This document shows, piece by piece, positions 50,912 through 61,863 of a DNA stretch of 64,000 nt. Origin of the DNA: Apostichopus japonicus (lineage: Eukaryota; Echinodermata; Holothuroidea; Aspidochirotida; Stichopodidae); the NCBI RefSeq assembly GCF_037975245.1, contig NC_092566.1, positions 12,829,001 to 12,893,000 of the forward strand. Direction: 5' to 3'. Both the position numbers and the translations under genes were made by a program. The notes under the pieces were generated by a model, which saw only the letters and a list, made by a program, of their open reading frames with translations, did no database searches and was not told the DNA's origin. Numbering within the stretch: the stretch's first letter is position 1; each line of letters starts with the position of its first letter.

Positions 50912-51321
50912 TTCCATACACTACTCATGCATTGCCGCATGCAGAGTAGTCAAACATGCAAGTATATGATATTGTCAAAAATCCTCATCTGGAGATATGG
51001 AGCGCAGAAGATTCTCAGGTGTGACTTCTTGTGACTAATGACCTTCTCCAAAAACTGTAGATTTATTGATTATGATGAATTTACAAACTTTCTCCGAGCA
51101 GCAATTCTCGAGACTGAAAGATTTGCACAACTTGACCTATGCTAGCACGTCATAGGGTCAGTCAATGAATCAAGTACAAACGTTCCTCTTGTTTTTTAAT
51201 CCTACATCCGTCCAGGCAAATTATATAGCTACTTAAATAACTGATGAGTTCCAGAACTTTATTATCTCGCTGCCAAGACGACAACTGGATTAATATTGTT
51301 CGTTTCAACTTGCTCTGTATC

Positions 51322-52936
51322 CAGGGACGTAGCTAAGGCCTGATGATTGGGGGGGTGTAGTGGCTGAAATTCCAACTGGATGGGTTTTGGAGTCAGAAAA
51401 TTCCGACTGCTCCCTTCCCCCCCCCCCCCCCCCGCACTCATCGTCAACGATACGGTCAGTGTCAGTCAGACACCCCATCTTTCGCGACTGCACTTTTGTT
51501 CCGAACTTTTTTCAATACATTTGTACCTTATGGGGCAAAGTTTTGCTTATGTTGATGGCACTTTTAAACTTCCGTAGATTAGCATTGAGTGTTTTAATTG
51601 TATACCATAGAGACAATGTATATCCCAACGTCGTAGCCAGGAATTTGAAAGGGGAAGCACTTTTTGCGATTGATATGGGGGAGGGGTCTAAGGGGAGGGG
51701 GTGTCCCCCTCCCCTTTGAGATTTTTTTGAACAATTGAAGGTCCTTAGATGCGATCTGGTGCAATTTGTTGCCAGTTTCATCATTATGATATGATATCAT
51801 ATTATCAGCAGATTTTGTTTCCTGTTTGAATTCTTTTACATGTTCTTTTACATAATATATCAGAAAGACAAACATAGTGCTCTTTTGCAATTTTTCCAGA
51901 AGGATGATTCTTGTTTATTGTCCAATGTCTGGACTTAAATACATTTGACGAACTTAACTGATGGACAATATAAACTTTCATATTTTGTAAGACAGCCAGA
52001 TTTGCAGTGGCCTAAAAAATATCGTTATCTCCGTGTATTAACAGTGTAATAATTATTTATAGGAAGTGCGTATCACGTACGATTGCTAGCTTAGCTTCAT
52101 AACATGCTGTTCGTGCAACAACTAAGGACGAATCATAGAACGGATGAGAACGAACTTGTCGTCGTCGTTGTGCATACGGTTCGTGACATTCCATCGAGTG
52201 AGGTTAGGTAGGCAATATGTATTTTATTACGCAGTGGCCAACTGTAGGTTTGAAATAGGCTAAATTTATCTAATTGCATCTGCCAAACTAAGTAAGTAGT
52301 TGAATCAGTAGGCCTGCATGTTATTACGATTATAATCGAGTTAACGGAGTTGACGAGTATTCAAGATCAAAAGAGCACTGACAAAATACCATGCTAAAAA
52401 ACAACAGTTTTTAAACATTTTTTTCGACACTCAAAGGGGGGAGCAGTCGCTCCCCTGCTCCCCCTGGCTACGTCCCTGGTCGATATCCTGAACTTACTTT
52501 AAGCTAGCGAACAGGGTCGACCCACCCAATAGAAAAATTAATACATAAATTTTCCGAATTGAAGCTGGCGAACGTTGTATTATCTTTTTAGAGTATTCAA
52601 AATCATACCAAGTTTTGTATGGTGGAGTATAAGGATCGCGAGATACAATTTCTCAATGTGACGAGGAAAACGTGGTAAATATGACTGATTAAAGGTCAAT
52701 TTTGATCGAAAATTTTATGTCACTCACAAATTACAAGAACATATGAAAATAAGAATGCGACAGTCAGAAAAATTAGAGCGCGACAGTCGGGAATTCCGAA
52801 TTGAAGCTGGCGACAGTCGGAAATTCCGACAGTCGGAAATTCCGACTGTCGCACTCAAATTTTCCAACTATCGTCATTTTTACCAAGATTGGGGGGGGGT
52901 GAGACACCCCCCACACCCCCTCTAGCGACGTCCCTG
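51322..52936 (+). mobile_element. 1.6-kb hAT-like element with 8-bp target duplication TCTGTATC
   Basis: Ends CAGGGACGTAGCTA and TAGCGACGTCCCTG are inverted repeats with one mismatch. TCTGTATC flanks both sides (51,314-51,321 and 52,937-52,944). It contains a probable older nested copy (about 51,626-52,478; right end CCTGGCTACGTCCCTG) and the GGGGGAGGGGTCTAAGGGG / CCTTAGATGCGATCTGGTGC module shared with the 34,900 element. No transposase is recognisable. Confidence 0.9.
52810..52852. repeat. GACAGTCGGAA palindrome cluster
   Basis: GCGACAGTCGGAA and its complement TTCCGACTGTCGC flank another CGACAGTCGGAAATTCCG copy, giving a 43-bp near-perfect inverted repeat near the right end of the 51,322 element. 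Confidence 0.75.
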
Positions 52937-53766
52937 TCTGTATCAAATCGCACATTTCTTTACACCTATTAGAAGAAAACCATGTCATGTTGTTTGTCTA
53001 AATGAGTTAATGTGGAATAACTCCACATGCCCAAGTTTATTATCTCATCTCCCTAAATGTAATGCATAGGGAGATGAGCTACTAATACTATACTCACCCC
53101 ATATCAGAAATGTGAGTAAGTGTGTGTGTATGAATTAGCAAATAAGTGATCAACTTCAAACTTGGTCGGTAGGTGCCTGGCCAGTGGCGTAGCCAGGAAT
53201 TTTCAATGGGGGGGGGGGGCGCTGGGGAGGGGGCTTGACCATTTCCTGGGAGGGCGTCTTGTTACTATCTAAGCGGAGCGCCACCATTGGTTGGCGCGCA
53301 GCGTACCAAGTGTCTTTAGCTAAAAAAGGCCTCCTAGATCGTTGGAAATGACACTTCCCAGGCCTTGTAAGCTGCTGTAAAGTTTTCTCAACATCCTTTA
53401 TTTTGAGATCCCATGTCTTGATATGGTCATCAAATAATTTAGTGAAGTAGAAAAAAAACAGTCTGGTAAGTTACTTTGAAGTATCATGACATATCTTGTG
53501 AGTTTGACACCGGCATTGACATTTTTCGACACATCTGCAAATTGCGCGTGGAAAATAAGGAAAGATTGACTGGGCTTTCAGCCAAGTATCATACTGAAAT
53601 GACCGAACTATATGTCAAGCTGACTTCAAATATTGAGTCTGAAATATTAAAAGGGTGATATAAGGGTGAATGGTTAAACTTATATTATCATTATTGTAAC
53701 GACTTCCCCTAAAATTATAACTAATATGGAAGGGTTATTACACGGCAAATGTTTGTTTGTAATTGA

Positions 53767-53868
53767 CATGCGATGTAATAACCGATGCTTGTCTATATGA
53801 TATGTACATTTACATGTTGGACGCGCGCGAAAAAGTTTGGTCATATTTTTCGGGCAAGTCGTTACAGC
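53767..53868 (+). repeat. Dispersed repeat shared with 36,725-36,833
   Basis: Second copy of the ATGCGATGTAATAACCGATG repeat, here inside the 53,182 element. Confidence 0.7.
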
Positions 53869-53907
53869 CCCCCCCCCCAACCCCAATCAAATTAAGCTCC
53901 TACGCCT

Positions 53908-54100
53908 ATGGATAGACTGATTGGCCGGTAGTTCTCAGCGATAGTATTGTCTCCTTTCTTGATAATTTGTTTGTTTTTTTAGCGGTTTTAAGAGCATCAG
54001 GGTACGTCCCAGAAGTGAAAACCCGATTTAAAATGTAACAGTATCGAGGCAATGACGCGATTAATGATGTGAGAAACCTGTACGAAGTCAGCAATTTTTA
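53908..54100 (-). pseudogene. Decayed non-LTR reverse-transcriptase fragment
   Basis: Minus strand reads FTSGTYPDALKTAK, then after a one-base frameshift IIKKGDNTIAENYRPISLS. The sequence GTFPxxxKxAxVxPxxKKGD followed by NYRPISLL is the conserved N-terminal part of jockey/CR1/RTE-type reverse transcriptases, just before the palm. The catalytic FADD motif is absent, and the copy ends at about 53,908 against unrelated sequence. It lies inside the hAT-like element 53,182-54,295. Confidence 0.8.
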
Positions 54101-54300
54101 CCTTTTAACATCTGCTTTGGCATTCCAGTACCTGGAAATCTCATCATGGAGATTCGAGACCATTCAGATCAATGATTTATTTTCGCACATGTAATTTTTT
54201 TCTACACCCAAAATCCCAGTGGAAGGGCGACTGGGGAAGCTTTAATGGGGGGGGGGGGGGCTGTCGCCCCCACGCCCCCCTTGGCTACGCCACTGTGCCT

Positions 54301-54800
54301 GACCATGTATACTCGTGCCTCCGTGATTGATGGCGTCAAAGGTCAAGAAAACTAAATATTGGTTTTATCCATATTCCGCTTGTCAACATGGAGGAAAATG
54401 CATTAAATCACACAGTATGTCAAGAATGGTCAGACGATCAGCCGACTTTCAACCAAGGACGTGGTTAAAGGTCAATTGAGGTCAAAGTCAAATTGGCCTA
54501 AATTGTGCGGAATAAGTGTGTCCGAACATTTAGACCGTAAGTCCTGACCATGTTAACTCTTGCCTGCGTGATTGATGACGTCAAAGGTCTAGGAAAAGAA
54601 AAAATGGATTTTAACCATTTTCTTGTCAACATGCAGGAAAAAGTCATTAAACCACTATAGTAGAGAATGATATGACAAATTTTAAATAGGGCAGATTTAA
54701 GGTGTTTAGTGTCGGAGTCAAAAGCTCAGTTGAGGTTAACGGTCAAATTGGTGTAAATTGTGCGAAAAGGTGTGGCGTGAACTCCTACTAAACCGTAAGC
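54301..54800 (+). repeat. Two ~245-bp tandem units with GTCAAAGGTCA-type motifs
   Basis: GACCATGTATACTCGTGCCT with CGTGATTGATGGCGTCAAAG (54,301) recurs as GACCATGTTAACTCTTGCCT with CGTGATTGATGACGTCAAAG (54,546). Later parts (GAGGTCAAAGTCAAATTGG; GAGGTTAACGGTCAAATTGG) also correspond. Confidence 0.75.
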
Positions 54801-55395
54801 CCGATCAAGTTCAAACCAATTAACTGTGTGTACAAATGGCATTCTTTTTAGCAAAATTAGGATGCCAAGAGTAAAGTCATAAAAGAGATGATATCTGCAA
54901 CTCCTGGATGGCCCTCTTGTTTGAATTGCAATAAGACATCCGTCAGTTTACTGTTGGGCAATGCTAGTATGAGGTTAGAGACATACTAATAATGTTTGAT
55001 CGCTTCTTTCGGACAGGCCTAATAATGATGACAGCTAGCTGTGTTAAAGAGATGTTCCTACGACCAGGAGAAATGTGGCCACACGTACTGCAACTGACTT
55101 CGTTGTTTCATCTAAACCTCAGTAAATCTCCAGTTTACGCAGGTTCGATTCGTTCTTCCCTTTGACCAATAATAACTTCACGTAACCTTGACTTCTTACT
55201 CCTTTGTAAAGTCTTTTACATCGCTACTTACGGTAAAATATGGATAGATTTCCAATAGCTAAATGAGTTTTGCATCGATAATACTCTAATCTAGCGAAGA
55301 CCTCCTTCCCGCACTTCGAATCCATGCGGTTGGTATGATATAACACCCCCCCCCCCGTAGTGTGATTGATAGGTCTAATCATTGTCCCTTTAGAA

Positions 55396-55516
55396 ACGGA
55401 AGCAGGTCACTTCGCCCAACAACCATTTCGCCCAACTGCCAATTCGCTCAACCTTACCATTTCGCCCAACCAGCCTGGTCATTTCGCCCAACCAGCCTGG
55501 TCATTTCGCCCAACCT
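55396..55516 (-). repeat. Minisatellite with 22-bp unit (TTGGGCGAAATGACCAGGCT-type), left block
   Basis: Copies of CATTTCGCCCAACCAGCCTG spaced 22 bp apart, becoming degenerate leftward (AACAACCATTTCGCCCAACT, GCCAATTCGCTCAACC). The sequence is unrelated to the large array but has the same period. The block is inverted relative to 56,887-57,037 and 57,670-57,714. Confidence 0.85.
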
Positions 55517-55544
55517 TGATTAAATATGATACTTTAATAAGGAA

Positions 55545-55693
55545 ATGTTCGGGAATTGTTAACGTTACGGGATACGAACCGAATATTAAGGAAACTTGAG
55601 GATGGATCAGTGTTTTAGGGGTTAAGTTTGATGGTAAACGTTCGGGAATTGTTAACGTTACGGGATACGAACCGAATATTAAGGAAATTTGAA
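55545..55693 (+). repeat. Direct duplication of a ~55-bp segment
   Basis: GTTCGGGAATTGTTAACGTT with ACGGGATACGAACCGAATAT occurs at about 55,547 and 55,639. Confidence 0.85.
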
Positions 55694-55852
55694 GTCGTGG
55701 TTAAATTGATTACATATGTGATTACATATGTGGTTACATTGATACAGTGGTTACATTGATTAAATATAGTACTTCAATATTACGGACGGGTTTTATATAT
55801 ATATATTTTTTCAATTTAATAAGGAAACGTTCTGGAATTGTTAGTCGGTAGG

Positions 55853-56428
55853 CAAGGGCGGCGGAACCGGGGGGGCACAGGGGGCACGTGCCCCCCCACT
55901 TTTCCTCAGGTTAAAAATGTGCCCTTTTTCTACATAAAAATTGAGGTGTCTCGAGTTAGCAAGAGGCCAGGGAACCAGAATGAATACTCGGGAAGGGCCG
56001 TTTCCGGGCATCTGAGGGGTTTGTAAAACCAAAAATTTTCTTGTACGCTCCGCGCCAACCAATGGTGGCGCTCCGCTCAGATAGTCGTGCATACAACTTT
56101 GCAAATCCTGGCTACGCACCTAACTTTTAATGAATTTCTGTGGGTCAAACTCTAAGCTATTTCGAATGGGAAAAATTTGTTAAGATATTAACATAATCCT
56201 TGTTTCAAAATTTGCACATTGGATATTGCAGTGCTAGTATATATGCATATTTTCCTTGAGAGGGGGGGGGGGGGGGCTTGATGGAGTGATGTGTATACGC
56301 AAATAAGATAATACAATAAGAGTTATAAAGGGTACTAAATATAAGGCTGCATCAGTCCAATCGAATTTCTGCAAAGTGCCCTTTGATGTCGGTGCCCCCC
56401 CAGATTAAAAGTGCTTCCGCCGCCCTTG
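55853..56428 (+). mobile_element. hAT-like MITE with target duplication TCGGTAGG, copy 1
   Basis: Ends CAAGGGCGGCGGAA and TTCCGCCGCCCTTG are exact 14-bp inverted repeats. TCGGTAGG flanks both sides (55,845-55,852 and 56,429-56,436). It carries, in minus orientation (about 55,985-56,121), the GCGGAGCGCCACC / GGCGTAGCCAGGATTTGC core of the other hAT-like family. Runs of G and C lie near both ends. Confidence 0.95.
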
Positions 56429-56886
56429 TCGGTAGGATTGATCAGTGTTTTAGGGGTTAGGTTTGATAGGTTTTTATGGAGACCGATTCCCCTTTGTTTG
56501 TATAACATTAAATTAACACTACGTAGAACTAGATAAACAATACCCTTGATTAATGCCTGGCGGACTTGATATTCGCTTGACCGAAGTCTTCAAGCATAAT
56601 AGTGTGGATTAATAAACCAAATTGAACTAGTGAAATAGAAAAGGTGATATTATTCCACACCGATTCCCCTTTGTTTGTGTAATAAAATAACTTCCATTGT
56701 ATGCGTAACCGCCTAAAGTAGTGTAATCCTCCCATTACACCCGAAATAACTGCTTAGACTCCGATCGATATCGAGCGGACCTCACTTTATTTACCTACCA
56801 CGAAGTAACATAACCCAAAATAAATCAAATTGAACTAGTGAAATAGAAAAAGTAATATTATTCTGACTGAATATTAGTAAAAAAAA

Positions 56887-57037
56887 GGTTGGGCGAAATG
56901 ACCAACAAGGTTGGGCGAAATGACCATGCTTGTTGGGCGAAATGACCATGCTGGTTGGGCGAAATGACCAGGCTAATTTGGCGAAATGACCAGGCTGGTT
57001 GGGCGAAATGACCAGGCTGGTTGGGCGAAATGACCAG
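56887..57037 (+). repeat. Minisatellite with 22-bp unit, right block (part 1)
   Basis: Seven to eight copies of GTTGGGCGAAATGACCAGGC plus TG, with variants CAACAAG and CATGCTT. The block is split at 57,037 by a MITE and continues to 57,714. Confidence 0.9.
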
Positions 57038-57669
57038 CAAGGGCGGCGGAAGCACTTTTAATCTGGGGGGGGCACCGACATCAAAGGGCACTTTGCAGAA
57101 ATTCGATTGGACTGATGCAGCCTTTTATTTAGTACCCTTTATAACTCTTATTGTATTATCTTATTTGCGTATACACATCACTCCATCAACGCCCCCCCCC
57201 CCCCCCCCCAAGGAAAAATGCATACTAGCACTGCAATATCCAATGTGCAAATTGGGAAACAAGGAACAAGTTTTCTTTTGAGACAAAATGAGGTGACATC
57301 ATGCTAGTTGCTAATGTAGGAATCTTCTGAATTAGAGTTTATTTCTTGTTAATATCTTAACAATTTTTTTCCATTCGAAATAGCTTTGAGTTTGACCCAC
57401 AGGCGTAGCCAGGATTTGCAAAGTTATATGCACGACTATCTGAGCGGAGCGCCACCATCGGTTGGCGCGGAGCGTACAAGAAAATTTTTGGTTTTACAAA
57501 CCCCTCAGATGGCCGGAAACGGCCCTTCTCGAGTGTTCATTCTGGTTCCCTGGCCTCTTGCTAACTTGAGACACCTCAATTTTTATGTAGAAAAAGGGCA
57601 CAATTTTAACCTGAGGAAAAGTGGGGGGGGGCACGTGCCCCCTGTGCCCCCCCGGTTCCGCCGCCCTTG
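57038..57669 (-). mobile_element. hAT-like MITE with target duplication ATGACCAG, copy 2
   Basis: Same family as 55,853-56,428 but inverted, 632 bp long, with ends CAAGGGCGGCGGAA and TTCCGCCGCCCTTG. It is inserted in a GTTGGGCGAAATGACCAG unit, and ATGACCAG is duplicated at 57,030-57,037 and 57,670-57,677. The embedded GGCGTAGCCAGGATTTGC segment (from 57,400) is at the same relative place as in copy 1, so the family was already composite before it spread. Confidence 0.95.
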
Positions 57670-57714
57670 ATGACCAGGCTGGTTGGGCGAAATGGCAGTT
57701 GGGCGAGATGGTTA
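57670..57714 (+). repeat. Minisatellite with 22-bp unit, right block (part 2)
   Basis: ATGACCAGGCTGGTTGGGCG, AAATGGCAGTTGGGCGAGATGG-type remainder of the block, ending at GGTTATTAGAAAC. Its outer end mirrors the outer end of the left block (GCCCAACTGCCA, ACCATTTCG), so the two blocks may be long inverted ends of one ~2.3-kb element. Confidence 0.8.
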
Positions 57715-58213
57715 TTAGAAACTAAGTACAATTATCCTTCCCGAGGAATGCTGAAGCTTTCACTTCCTAGAAAATGCTCAGACAATGACACCATATAAAC
57801 AACACTATGAAGAGGACTTTTAGATTAAATCAAATCAACAGCAGTATATATCTGTGTTTACTGGTCCTTGGTTGATCATTTACAAGTACTATGAATCAGT
57901 TTATACGTGTTCACCCATTTTATGAAAATATAATTCCTATAAATTCCTGCAAATAGTAAGAAAAGCTGATCTAAATGAAAATGTTATCAAAGGTCCATCT
58001 GGGCGGGAACTGACTGCATCACCATCTTCACAGTTCAACATGTATTATTGGTAATACTAGTTATATGTGGATGTAACAGCTCAAGTCAGGTTTTAGTGTA
58101 GCGGAAGCCAAGATAGTCCCTATAGTTCATCAGTGATGTATCAATGGGTCAGAAGCTTACAGGCAGTAACGCATATAGGTTCAATAATTCTTTGTTTCTC
58201 TATCTCTAACACC

Positions 58214-58961
58214 TACGGAAGCGTAGAAGGGACATGGTGATGAAAGAAAACAAACTCGTCAAAATAACAAAATTCAGAAATATGACGTTTTGCCGAGTTT
58301 AAAACTCGTCAAAACGACAAAATTATTAAATTAGCCGAGATGCAACAAGTCGTCAATATGACAAAATTCTGAAAATTGACGTTTTGCCGAGATACAATAA
58401 CTCATCAAAAAGACAAAAATCTGAAAATTAACGTTTTGCCGAGATACAAGTCGTCAAAATGACAAAATTTTGAAAATTGACGTTTTGCCGAGATACAACA
58501 AGTCGTCAAAATGACAAAAATTTGAAAATTCAAAACTCAAAACGTCAATTTTCAGATTTGTTTCATTTTGACGACTTGTTGTATCTCGGCAAAACGTCAA
58601 TTCTCCAAATTTTGTCATTTTGACGACTTGTTGTATCTCGGCAAAACGTCAATTTTCAAATTTTTGTCATTTTGACGACTTGTTATATCTCGGCAAAACG
58701 TTAAAATTCAGATTTTTGTCATTTTGACAACTTGTTGCATCTCGGCAAATTTAATAATTTTGTCGTTTTGACGAGTTGTTACACTCGGCAAAACGTCAAT
58801 TTTCAGAATTTTGTCATTTTGACGACTTGTTGCATCTCGGCAAATTTAATAATTTTGTCGTTTTGACGAGTTTTTATACTCGGCAAAACGTCATTTTTCT
58901 GAATTTTGTCATTTTAACGAGTTTGTTTCTTTCATCACCATGTCCCTTCTACGCTTCCGTA
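58214..58961. mobile_element. 748-bp foldback element with target duplication AACACC
   Basis: Ends TACGGAAGCGTAGAAGGGAC and GTCCCTTCTACGCTTCCGTA are exact inverses, continuing inward through ATGGTGATGAAAG and AAACTCGT. AACACC flanks both sides (58,208-58,213 and 58,962-58,967). The interior is made of ~60-bp units (GTCAAAATGACAAAATT, TTGACGTTTTGCCGAGATAC, AACAAGTCGTC) in one orientation up to about 58,535 and in the opposite orientation after it. Nearly the whole element can therefore fold on itself. Confidence 0.9.
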
Positions 58962-59568
58962 AACACCACCCTGCTGGCACGTGTGAATGCGTCTGATATC
59001 CACAATTCAACAACATCGGTGAAACAAAATGGCAGGACAATGATGACAAAACTCAATTCTGGTGCCAGTTGTCATATGTATGATATTAATATTGTCTCCT
59101 ATTTAGTAATACAATTCAGTGGGCAATATTACATTTTTACTACCTGTACTTTCTAATTAGTGAAATTAGAGACACAACATACAAGAGCTCACACTTTGAT
59201 CATGCCCGATTTCTCAAACAGTCAAATATTAGGTTTAAAATATCCTCTGAATAGTACAAGTTACAGTAACTGTGCTTTTTTTTCAAATGTTCACGGACAA
59301 AAATGAGTCATTACATTTTTTCCTGAGTGTGCTCTCATTTTTTAAGTCCTCTTGACCTCTTTTATAAAGATTTTGAGAAGTAAAAAAAGAAGTGTTATTT
59401 ACTTCAAAGCATAACTTTGGCTGATAAGCATTGCAAGAAAGTAGCTTAAGTAGCTTAAGAGATAAGTACCATGCCTTCTTGTAGAACAAATACGTACCCA
59501 AAAGTACCTTATAAAGGTTGATAGTTAATGTACAATTACATCTGCAGAACACCGCTCTGTTTCACCTA

Positions 59569-59747
59569 TAACTGCAATAAGTATTGACTGTAAGGTTCAT
59601 AACTGATGTGGATGAGTGTTATGTTTTCTAATCCCATTAAGTACTTCACAATAGAGATAAAGCATGTTATTAAATGATATATCTGCAGAAAACATAACAC
59701 TCATCCACATCAGTTATGAACCTTACAGTCAATACTTATTGCAGTTA
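59569..59747. repeat. Perfect 61-bp inverted repeat (hairpin, 57-bp loop)
   Basis: Arms 59,569-59,629 and 59,687-59,747 are exact reverse complements by base-by-base reading (left arm starts TAACTGCAATAAGTATTGAC and ends GTTATGTTTTCT). The spacer of 57 bp is AT-rich. No target duplication is evident. A transcript would form a long perfect stem; it could equally be a very young MITE or a template-switch inversion. Confidence 0.93.
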
Positions 59748-60768
59748 CAAATACTGAACCAAATGATACAACTGCATTAATGTCACTGAAAGTTGCTCCT
59801 TACAGCAACTATGACTTCTCAAGAGCTCACTGGGGAGGCAATGCTTCCTGGGTCGGATGTTTTAATCTAAGCTGGTTACTACAGCTGTTTAACTTATCCC
59901 TTTTCCTTCAAGAGTTATTACACCCTTTCCAGAATAAACGTCAAGAAACAGATCTATTAAAAAGTTTAAAATAAAAGTTTAAAGTGAAAGTTAAAAGTAT
60001 AATCAAAGAGAAAAACAACAATTATATAAGTTGGCATGATGGCAGGGAAAACAACATTTATGTAAGTTGGCATCATGACAACATTTACCTCATAGGATGT
60101 GTTCATTTAGAGAAACTCTGTATAAAAAAATCCTTTTACATGCTCTCTGTGTTAAGAAGGAAATTGTGATGAAATAGGCAAGTAGTAGTTAATTTTCATA
60201 GCAATGCTGAAATATCTTTCCAGAAAGCAATAACAAAGTTAACCAATATGATATCAGAGGTTATGTTATTATTTTAACAGTAGGAATGGGTTGAGTTATA
60301 AACTTTTTAAAATACTATGATTAAATTTACTTATGTTAATACTGATCACTGTATTAACAGTATAAAGTCTTATTAAATTGTTCCATATTAATGGAATTTA
60401 TGAACACTACATTGCACATTCAAAGCTAAAAGCACTATAAAGCACATAATTGCTATTTCTCCACTTGACCCATCTCAATCACAGGTGGAGGGATACTATT
60501 GTACAAAAAAAATGTTGAGAAATGCTGCCTTTAAAATACTACATGTGTTTGTACTGTCCACTTCATTCTGTTTAAGTAATTACGTGCGTACCGAAAAAGG
60601 AAAAACATGAGATGTTGATGTTATATTTTCTTAATGTTTCAATGTACCACCATTGTTTGTTCATGGCTGAAAATCTGAAATATGTCATTTAATGACTGGA
60701 AATGACAGTGACAGTTGTTAAAACTAACTGAAACGGTGTAAAAATGGTAAAAATTTTACAGCATTTAA
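59748..60768. other. AT-rich sequence, no gene recognised
   Basis: No protein-like ORF, RNA gene or tandem array is evident. A short local duplication (AAGTTGGCATGATG / AAGTTGGCATCATG, 60,029 and 60,065) is present. Confidence 0.5.
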
Positions 60769-61060
60769 AAAACCCCAATTCTCATTATAAGATGTAGACC
60801 ACGCCTAGATGTGAGTTTAGAAATGAATATGCAACACTGAACAGTGACAGTATTACCAGTTAAACACATTCATTGTAGTCAAGTTTAAGTTTTAGATTTC
60901 GTTTGATAAACCGATTCTCATTCGGTCTGAAAAACCAATTGTCAACATAAGAGCTAGACCACACCTAAATGTGTGTTTAGTCATGAATAAGCAAAGCTAA
61001 ACACCGACAGTGTTACCGGTGTAACACATGCATAATAGTCAAGTTTTAGTTTTAGATTTA
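60769..61060 (+). repeat. Two tandem ~163-bp units
   Basis: GTAGACCACGCCTAGATGTG ... ACAGTGACAGTATTACCAGT ... AGTCAAGTTTAAGTTTTAG (first) aligns with CTAGACCACACCTAAATGTG ... ACCGACAGTGTTACCGGTGT ... AGTCAAGTTTTAGTTTTAG (second, from 60,932). Confidence 0.8.
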
Positions 61061-61857
61061 ATTGCGGGCTTCTCCCATATTCATGGTCCAAAAATAACTG
61101 CCTCATGGCCTGTATATATTTACTTAGCTCTGCCAGTAGTATTCGTACATAGTACATGCAAATCTTGTTATATAGTTGAACCCTGCTGTTTTCTCCTCAA
61201 CCTAATTCTTCCTCTGCGTTAAGGATTTATCATCAAAAACTCTTTGCATATTATAGAAGCGAGATTATTGCCGAATTGAATACACAATAAAGTTGGTAAG
61301 TCAGTGTTCCTTTGATCAGCTTCATCCAAGTCAGAACTGAAGCTATCTGCTATGGTTAGTAGGCGTACTAGTACTACAGTTAGAAGCCTAGGTCTTAGTA
61401 TGCTATTAGTAGCCTAGTCAGAGACCTAGTTCTGATAAGGTTACGCTATTAGGCCTAGGCAGAGAGACATTGTGACCATGACCGAAGGTCTGTGATACCA
61501 AGTGTAGAATTATGCGTGACCATATGCTAGGTTTTGCACACTTACTACTGTTGTCACTAGTCTGCTAAACGCATCCACGATCAGCTTTGCTGTACTGAAT
61601 ATGCATTACAATCAAGAGGCACGGCATAACAGAATACAGGAATCAAATCTATCTTCAGCGGATAAATGTTGATATCATTAATTACTTAAGTAATAAAACA
61701 TATTTGGCAAAATGAGCTTGGTAAAACCTCATTTTTTTCATGGTTCGAAATGCAAAGAATCACTTAAATAAGCTATGAAACTATCCAGAAGGTGCTGATC
61801 TGTTTTCCTACTGTGAGTTCAGTTTAAAACTAGGTAAACTCAAAGCAGCTTTTGGGG

Positions 61858-61863
61858 TTTATT
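61858..61863 (-). terminator. Candidate polyadenylation signal for the caspase-like gene
   Basis: AATAAA on the minus strand about 270 bp downstream of the caspase stop codon. It is the first canonical hexamer I noticed; use is unproven. Confidence 0.4.

Larger units (their letters stand above)
53182..54295 (+). mobile_element. 1.1-kb hAT-like element with 8-bp target duplication TGCCTGRC
   Basis: Ends CAGTGGCGTAGCCAGG and TTGGCTACGCCACTG are inverted repeats. Flanks TGCCTGGC (53,174-53,181) and TGCCTGAC (54,296-54,303) match at 7 of 8. The left part carries the GCGGAGCGCCACC family core; the middle contains a retrotransposon fragment and the right end a G14 run. The element is thus a composite. 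Confidence 0.88.

Noticed and set aside
58776-59156. 126-residue plus ORF
   Set aside because: Its first half is the foldback repeat array, so the open frame is a by-product of the repeats.
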